NCBI GenBank assembly: GCA_964617625.1
Contig: CAZTZL010000081.1
Span: 1-13,306 of the forward strand
Reading direction: 5' to 3'
DNA from: CAZTZL01 sp964617625
Lineage (GTDB): Bacteria > Zhuqueibacterota > QNDG01 > DSAB01
Length of the DNA: 13,306 nt
Shown: one piece after another, positions 11,830 to 13,306 of the stretch
How positions within the stretch are numbered: position 1 is the stretch's first letter
Layout of the letters: every line of letters begins with the position of its first letter
Position numbers and translations under genes: made by a program
Notes under the pieces: model-generated
Database searches by the model: none
Seen by the model: the letters and a program-made list of their open reading frames with translations, nothing else
What the model was told of the DNA's origin: nothing

Positions 11830-13125
11830 TCACATCTCTTTACACGCATTCAATATATTGTCAAACAACTCCGGTATGTACTTGCCCGGAATCGAGGCGT
11901 AGGCGATTCGGAGCAAATTGCCTACAGAGATCAAACCGGTATCGTATTTGTTCAGTAAAATTTGACGGACTTTTTCCGCGTTGAGTTTTTTATTCAGTTC
12001 CACACACATGAAATAACCGGAATTGAAGGGAAGTGGTTTGAAATAGGGAGCGAATTTTTTCTGATTGTTTGTGAGCACTTGCCGCACGATTTCGAACCGG
12101 CTCTTCAGAAGTTCGTATTTCTCCTCTTTTTCTTTCCAATACGTCGGGGATTGTGTCGCATGATAGACCAGACTCTGGGATAAATGCGATGCGTTTGAAA
12201 TATTTCCACGGACCGCTCCGCCGGTTTTTTCCACGAGCGCCTGGCATGCAGATTCGTTGATTCCTTTGGCGGCGTAGGTGATAAATCCGACCCGCAGTCC
12301 CCAGGTATAATCTTCCTTTGTAGCACCGTCTATTTTAATGGCCAGAACATTTTCGTGGAGTCCGGCCAATTTGGCAAAAAGCGATTCCCTGAAAATACCC
12401 GGTTTGTAAACCAGTCCGAAATAGGCATCATCGATGATAACAGCGATCTCGTTTCCCTGTTCGGCACTCTTTTTGATAATACTGACTATATCTCCGGCTT
12501 CACTATCTGTCGGCGTGTATCCGGCGGGATTGTTCGGAAAATTAAGCAGGAGGATTTTCTTGCCTTTTTCTTCAGTTAGTTTATCCCGAAAACTTTCCAG
12601 ATCAAATGCATCCTGTTTGAATGTACTGAATGTGTCAAGGAGACCTCCGTGAGCGACTTCGAATATCAGCCGGTAATTTCCCCAGAATTTGTCCGTAATG
12701 ATGATCCTGTCTCCCGGATTGACAAAGAGCATACCGATAATGCTCAGCGCGTTGGTCAGGGCATTCGTGACCACAGGGAGAGAGATGGTACCTGTCAGAG
12801 AAGGATTTTTTTCATGGATCAGCTGCTGCCAGACTTTTCTCAATTCCGGAACACCGTAACTTGGTGCATAGGGGAAAGCATCGCGCGGGTCAAGGTTGAT
12901 ATTTTTTGCGATGGAGCGGAGCCGCATGGGAGTGCCGTCATCTTCGATGGCCATGCCGATGGTGGCGTTGAATTTTTTCCCTTTGGCTTCGGCGGTCTGT
13001 TTGATGATTCCCGATTTCGGGAAATAACTTGCTTTTCCTTTCTCGGAAAGCAGATTCAGGATGGCCGGATTGTTCGCATGAATCGCAGCATTGAGTTCTT
13101 TGGCCTGTTCATTGACGGGACTCAT
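11830..13125 (-). CDS. PLP-dependent aminotransferase, class I/II fold
   Basis: This 431-residue cytosolic fold-type I PLP enzyme shows NFPNNPAGYTPT (195-206), with N199 contacting the cofactor or substrate. IDDAYFGLVY (231-240) supplies D232 and Y235 for the pyridine ring and phenolic oxygen. K270 in KIDGATKEDYTWGLRVGF is the Schiff-base lysine, and R406 in NLLRIAYA is the likely substrate-carboxylate arginine. It should move an amino group between an amino acid and a 2-oxo acid. The long N-terminus (about 55 residues before TIGMAI) is unlike aspartate aminotransferase, and the substrate is not assignable. The ATG at 13125 has GGAG about 7 nt upstream. It is first in a probable operon with the GNAT and zinc-ribbon genes. 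Confidence 0.92.
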   Translation of the reverse strand: MSPVNEQAKELNAAIHANNPAILNLLSEKGKASYFPKSGIIKQTAEAKGKKFNATIGMAIEDDGTPMRLRSIAKNINLDPRDAFPYAPSYGVPELRKVWQQLIHEKNPSLTGTISLPVVTNALTNALSIIGMLFVNPGDRIIITDKFWGNYRLIFEVAHGGLLDTFSTFKQDAFDLESFRDKLTEEKGKKILLLNFPNNPAGYTPTDSEAGDIVSIIKKSAEQGNEIAVIIDDAYFGLVYKPGIFRESLFAKLAGLHENVLAIKIDGATKEDYTWGLRVGFITYAAKGINESACQALVEKTGGAVRGNISNASHLSQSLVYHATQSPTYWKEKEEKYELLKSRFEIVRQVLTNNQKKFAPYFKPLPFNSGYFMCVELNKKLNAEKVRQILLNKYDTGLISVGNLLRIAYASIPGKYIPELFDNILNACKEM

Positions 13126-13306
13126 AAAAAATCTCCATTATAATTTTAATGACTATCCAAACCTTTACAAAAGTCCATTTAACACAAGAATGCAAAATGT
13201 CAAAGTCCAAATTAAAAAGAAATCCCGAAACGCAAAATTCAAATTTGCTGTTCATTTTATTATGGATGATTATAAAAAATTATTGACTCAAATACAAGAT
13301 AAAAAT
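13126..13306. other. AT-rich intergenic end of the window
   Basis: No gene is visible in these 181 bases. A TATAAT lies on the minus strand at 13142-13137, but it has no partner -35 at the right distance, and its start would fall downstream of the ribosome-binding site. The middle (about 13185-13250) contains loosely repeated AATGCAAAATG/CGCAAAATTCAAATT-like words, another simple quasi-repeat. Confidence 0.5.

Noticed and set aside
13137..13142. TATAAT as promoter -10 of the aminotransferase gene
   Set aside because: No -35 lies at 16-18 bases, and the implied start would fall beyond the ribosome-binding site.

Overview
The window reads as a piece of a Gram-negative bacterial chromosome of moderate G+C content. 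It has an ExbD-type inner-membrane protein, a predicted lipoprotein, mostly ATG starts with GGAG/AAGGA ribosome-binding sites, and several copies of short palindromic repeats between genes. Such repeats, together with this mix of housekeeping genes, remind me of uncultured lineages near the FCB group (Calditrichota/KSB1/Marinimicrobia-like). That placement is inference only. There is no rRNA, tRNA, CRISPR array, transposase or phage gene.

Layout. (1) 1-1890 is an AT-rich accessory stretch on the minus strand: a PIN-toxin/RHH-antitoxin pair (839-178), a broken 3' fragment of a C_GCAxxG_C_C gene (about 899-1012), and a BrnT/BrnA toxin-antitoxin pair (1706-1201). It is bracketed by a perfect 55-bp direct repeat (1-55 and 1769-1823). 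Both toxin genes appear to be transcribed from promoters whose -10 box lies in a 14-bp A/T palindrome, with the start codon at the expected transcription start. (2) 1853-2394 holds the intact C_GCAxxG_C_C cysteine-rich gene with a near-consensus promoter and a strong hairpin after its stop. (3) 2535-5177 (+) is a tightly overlapping trio: SAM hydroxide adenosyltransferase (DUF62), M50/site-2-protease-like membrane protease, PfkB sugar kinase. (4) After a double-hairpin repeat come a nitrilase-superfamily hydrolase and rtcB RNA ligase, 3 nt apart (5352-7619, +). (5) A purine-rich spacer leads to a lone exbD and then panC (7752-9111, +), separated by a long palindrome. (6) 9123-9986 (-) is an AT-rich predicted lipoprotein with a possible His/Cys dyad of the caspase-like (clan CD) kind. 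(7) A secreted thioredoxin-fold protein lies at 10162-10626 (+). (8) 13125-10648 (-) is a three-gene run: PLP aminotransferase, two-domain GNAT acetyltransferase, small cysteine-rich zinc-ribbon protein.

The housekeeping blocks (RNA repair/ligation, pantothenate synthesis, sugar phosphorylation, SAM hydrolysis) do not form one obvious pathway. The most unusual material is the repeat-bracketed toxin-antitoxin stretch at the left end and the clan CD-like lipoprotein. I found no convincing wholly new multi-gene system, and the novelty claims below are graded accordingly.
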